Origin: Flavobacteriales bacterium
GTDB taxonomy: Bacteria; Bacteroidota; Bacteroidia; Flavobacteriales_D; Sanyastnellaceae
Assembly: GCA_015665315.1 (NCBI GenBank)
Contig: JADFAK010000179.1
Location: forward strand, 1 to 45,484
Reading direction: 5' to 3'
Length of the DNA: 45,484 nucleotides
Below are positions 43,465 through 45,484 of this stretch, piece after piece (positions within the stretch are counted from its first letter, which is position 1; the number at the start of each line of letters is the position of its first letter). Below the pieces are notes generated by a model. The model was not told where the DNA came from, searched no databases, and saw nothing but the letters and a program-made list of their open reading frames with translations. The position numbers and the translations under genes were made by a program.

Positions 43465-43920
43465 ACTGTTTGGATGAAAAAGCATCTCTATATGTGGAAT
43501 TCCGTCTTCCAGGTATTCATTGCCTTGGTTTTCAAAGCCTAGAGAGGCGTAGAATTTGTTGAGGTAGATCTGCGCTCCAATTCGAATACTTGCACCAGGC
43601 CAACGCTGTGCTATTTCCTGCTTGCCACGCTCCATGATCTCCCTTCCCAACTGTTTTCCTCGAAATTCTTCGGCCACAATGACCCGACCTATCGCGGCCT
43701 CGGCGTACGCTTTGCCTGGTGGAATTACTCGAATATAGGCCGCAACGCGTCCTTGGGGATCGGTGGCGATCATGTGCAGACTAACCTTATCAAGTTCATC
43801 GGCCTCTTGGTAGGGACAGTCTTGTTCGACTACAAATACGCGAATTCGTGCAGCCAGAACGTCGTACAATTCGCCCACGGTGAGGTCGTCAAATGATTTC
43901 AATGTCCATGTCAATTCCAC
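43462..43920 (-). CDS. elaA: GNAT acetyltransferase, ElaA type
   Basis: The 152-residue product matches ElaA: LYDVLAARIRVFVVEQDCPYQEADELDK at the N-terminus, then AAYIRVIPPG, IGRVIVAEEFRGKQLGREIMERG (the acetyl-CoA loop Arg-Gly-x-x-x-Gly/Leu-Gly) and FYASLGFENQGNEYLEDGIPHIEM. The acceptor is not known. The start is a GTG at 43920; a TACTTTTG box ends 4 nt before it, which supports this start. Confidence 0.93.
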   Translation of the reverse strand: MELTWTLKSFDDLTVGELYDVLAARIRVFVVEQDCPYQEADELDKVSLHMIATDPQGRVAAYIRVIPPGKAYAEAAIGRVIVAEEFRGKQLGREIMERGKQEIAQRWPGASIRIGAQIYLNKFYASLGFENQGNEYLEDGIPHIEMLFHPNS

Positions 43921-43924
43921 AGGA

Positions 43925-43932
43925 CAAAAGTA
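43925..43932 (-). promoter_or_regulatory. -7 box TACTTTTG of elaA
   Basis: Full TAnnTTTG match on the minus strand, 4 nt before the GTG start. A TTG 22 nt further upstream can serve as -33 element. Confidence 0.6.
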
Positions 43933-44068
43933 ATTCGTTTCTCGATATCAACGACAATAACTCAAAGCAGTGTCTGACCAGTCGGCCCAACTAGTCCCCA
44001 ATCGAGATGTCTATTCGTTCAAAATCCTCTTTTTCCATCTCATGCATCTTATTCTTTGACATACGACT

Positions 44069-44076
44069 TATCTTTG
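44069..44076 (+). promoter_or_regulatory. -7 box TATCTTTG of the DUF4293 gene
   Basis: Full TAnnTTTG match 16 nt before the ATG at 44093. No TTG is found at the usual distance upstream. Confidence 0.55.
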
Positions 44077-44092
44077 CCAAAAAAAGTATAGC

Positions 44093-44560
44093 ATGCTTCA
44101 ACGAATTCAGTCTATTTACCTATTGTTAGCTAGCCTCTGCCTTTTGGCGGTTGTATTATTTCCACTTTATGACTTCAACAGCGACGCTGGATCATTTACA
44201 CTGAAAATGTGTTCGTTTTCTAACGGCGAGACGGCCTTGGCGATTCCTGTTTTGTATTGGGTATGGCTCTCAATTGCTTGGCTAGCGGGTTTAATGCTGT
44301 TGGCCTCTATATTCGGTTATAAGAATAGAGGTGGTCAGTTGAAAAGAGGACGCTTGGCATACGTGCTAATCTTGGCTGTGCTCGTATGTGCCTTCTTCGT
44401 GGGAGGTGCAGCTAAAGAATTGTTGCCTGAAGGAACTTGGCAAAGTGTGTATGGTGTTGCATTTTACCTACCAGCAGCTTCTTTGGCATTCAACTTCTTG
44501 GCAAATCGCGCTATAAAAGGAGACGAAGACTTGGTTAAATCATTGGATCGCCTGCGATGA
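44093..44560 (+). CDS. DUF4293 family membrane protein
   Basis: The 155-residue product opens with the family signature MLQRIQSIYLLLASLCLLAVVLFPLY and has four membrane helices, with an RGGQLKRGRL cytosolic loop after helix 2 and a charged C-terminus. The function is unknown; in many Bacteroidota the gene lies beside rho. Here the downstream neighbour is a coiled-coil lipoprotein gene whose ATG overlaps its stop by 4 nt (ATGA), so the two are translationally coupled and may act together. Confidence 0.9.
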   Translation: MLQRIQSIYLLLASLCLLAVVLFPLYDFNSDAGSFTLKMCSFSNGETALAIPVLYWVWLSIAWLAGLMLLASIFGYKNRGGQLKRGRLAYVLILAVLVCAFFVGGAAKELLPEGTWQSVYGVAFYLPAASLAFNFLANRAIKGDEDLVKSLDRLR

Positions 44561-45408
44561 AAAACGGACTTTGGATCTTATTTCTCGTCCTTGCTTCAGG
44601 CTGCTCAAGCCAGGAAGATTTACAGCAATTCTCCGATGAGATCACAGCCAACCACCTCGAACTCATGCGCGGCGAGCAGGACATTGAAGGGAAGTACTAT
44701 ACCAAGGAAGAATTCCATGTCGAATTAATGTTCGAATGCCGCGAAAAGGAAAAAGAGCCTTATGCCGAATTAATAGAACTTAAAACTGAGCTCGACGAAA
44801 TTCACAACGCTGTGCTCAAGAACCGCGGTGCCTACTATGCTACGGCCGATTCCTGTAAAAAGGTGATGTCTGCAGCTTCGCCTGAGGGAAAGTCGGCTTT
44901 ATTGGCTAGGGAATCCCAAGCTTTTGACATGGCTTCAGAGAATTTATCAAACTACAACAAGCAGTTTGACAAAGCCAATGCGCGATACGATGAACTGGCT
45001 TTGCAGCATGGAATACGCCGCATCACGCACGAGGAATACGGGGATACTTTGCTAGCCCAAATTCAAATGTGGGAAGACTCTTTGATGACGCAGGGGAGTA
45101 TCATTGGTAAAAGTTTGCAAACCCTTAAAGCAACAGGACTCGAATCCAATAGCGATGCATACCGAGCCCTCTACAGGCCGGTATCCGAAATGCAAGCCTT
45201 ACACAAAAAGCTCCAGGCCAAAATCCTATCGGCCGAGAACCAACATGGGCGCTATGACTCTTCGCGACAAGATGAATGGTTTTATGTAGGACCTTATCTT
45301 GTGGTGCGCTCCGATGTCGAAATGCTGCAAGCCGATATGAAAGGGATGGTCACTTTAATGATCCTTTTTCGCCAACACGAGGCTACCTTTCTTCAGTCGA
45401 TTCAATAG
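44557..45408 (+). CDS. Coiled-coil lipoprotein of unknown function
   Basis: The 283-residue product has a signal peptide and lipobox LASGC (Cys16). The rest is rich in Glu, Lys, Gln and Ala with long predicted helices (for example about residues 60-150 and 200-230), suggesting a periplasmic coiled coil. There are two internal cysteines (FECREKE and DSCKKV). I do not recognise a family. The overlap with the DUF4293 gene points to a joint envelope role, which is inference. Its 3' end overlaps a convergent minus-strand frame by 26 nt. Confidence 0.82.
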   Translation: MKNGLWILFLVLASGCSSQEDLQQFSDEITANHLELMRGEQDIEGKYYTKEEFHVELMFECREKEKEPYAELIELKTELDEIHNAVLKNRGAYYATADSCKKVMSAASPEGKSALLARESQAFDMASENLSNYNKQFDKANARYDELALQHGIRRITHEEYGDTLLAQIQMWEDSLMTQGSIIGKSLQTLKATGLESNSDAYRALYRPVSEMQALHKKLQAKILSAENQHGRYDSSRQDEWFYVGPYLVVRSDVEMLQADMKGMVTLMILFRQHEATFLQSIQ

Positions 45409-45484
45409 CTCGCGGACCAAGTTCTACAACGCGCAAATCATGGATCTTGCCGGCGTCAATTCTGAACTTCAACAATGTTCGCAT
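45383..45484 (-). CDS. Possible partial gene running off the window
   Basis: On the minus strand a frame open from the window edge ends at TAG (45385-45383). The visible residues MRTLLKFRIDAGKIHDLRVVELGPRAIESTEER-like tail is charged and ends normally, but 33 residues are too few to name a family; the first Met may be internal. It overlaps the coiled-coil lipoprotein gene by 26 nt at the 3' ends. Confidence 0.35.
   Translation of the reverse strand: MRTLLKFRIDAGKIHDLRVVELGPRAIESTEER

Noticed and set aside
1-45484. Search for CRISPR arrays, tRNA or rRNA genes, transposases and integrases
   Set aside because: No regularly spaced repeats, cloverleaf-like sequences with CCA-type ends, or mobile-element proteins were recognised by eye. 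The apparent repeats are tandem paralogous genes and propeller-repeat codons.

Overview
The window reads as a chromosomal segment of a Bacteroidota bacterium, most likely a marine-type flavobacterium (Flavobacteriales). Supporting signs are several secreted proteins ending in a type IX secretion (T9SS) type A sorting domain (YPNPA/FPNPA motif near the C-terminus), Bacteroidota -7 promoter boxes (TAnnTTTG) instead of sigma70 -10 boxes, almost no Shine-Dalgarno sequences, and marker families such as DUF1599, BT_3928-type DoxX/MauE and DUF4293. Family names come from reading the proteins; no database search was possible.

Layout. Positions 1-5100 (minus strand): a lipoprotein, a 56-residue protein, an ECF sigma factor of SigZ type preceded by an unlisted 37-residue protein with 11 cysteines (metallothionein-like), and a large secreted BNR-repeat protein. 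Positions 5.2-7.6 kb: VOC protein, Dps, LOG-family enzyme, lipoprotein. Positions 7.7-11.6 kb: a solitary antitoxin-like protein and a tandem pair of secreted choice-of-anchor B (LVIVD) proteins. Positions 11.6-17.5 kb: housekeeping block with a folP-cdaA-DUF2007 operon diverging from DUF1599, a BT_3928-like membrane protein and an oligopeptide-type ABC permease. Positions 17.8-28.8 kb: an HSL-type esterase, a 1309-residue secreted alpha/beta-hydrolase/beta-helix protein, and a tandem pair of FG-GAP/ASPIC-UnbV proteins that differ in their C-terminal module (dockerin-like versus T9SS sorting domain). Positions 28.8-37.8 kb: truA, an MsbA-like ABC exporter, and a phenylacetate degradation group (paaI, paaD-C-B-A and the divergent paaE) interrupted by a hipBA toxin-antitoxin pair with a visible operator. 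Positions 37.8-45.5 kb: secreted esterase, small membrane protein, a third FG-GAP/ASPIC secreted protein, lipoprotein, DinB-like protein, ElaA acetyltransferase, DUF4293 protein, coiled-coil lipoprotein and a gene running off the end.

How they work together. PaaABC(E) with PaaD form the phenylacetyl-CoA epoxidase and its maturation factor; PaaI removes dead-end thioesters; paaF, G, H, J, K and Z are not here. CdaA makes c-di-AMP next to the folate gene folP. The metallothionein-like gene and sigZ look co-transcribed, with a strong hairpin just before the sigZ start, and the sigma factor itself has a Cys/His-rich tail. I consider this the best candidate for an undescribed system in the window. 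A second pattern is a -7 box ending 4-5 nt before the start codon in seven genes, which predicts leaderless mRNAs. No tRNA, rRNA, CRISPR array, transposase or integrase was seen.
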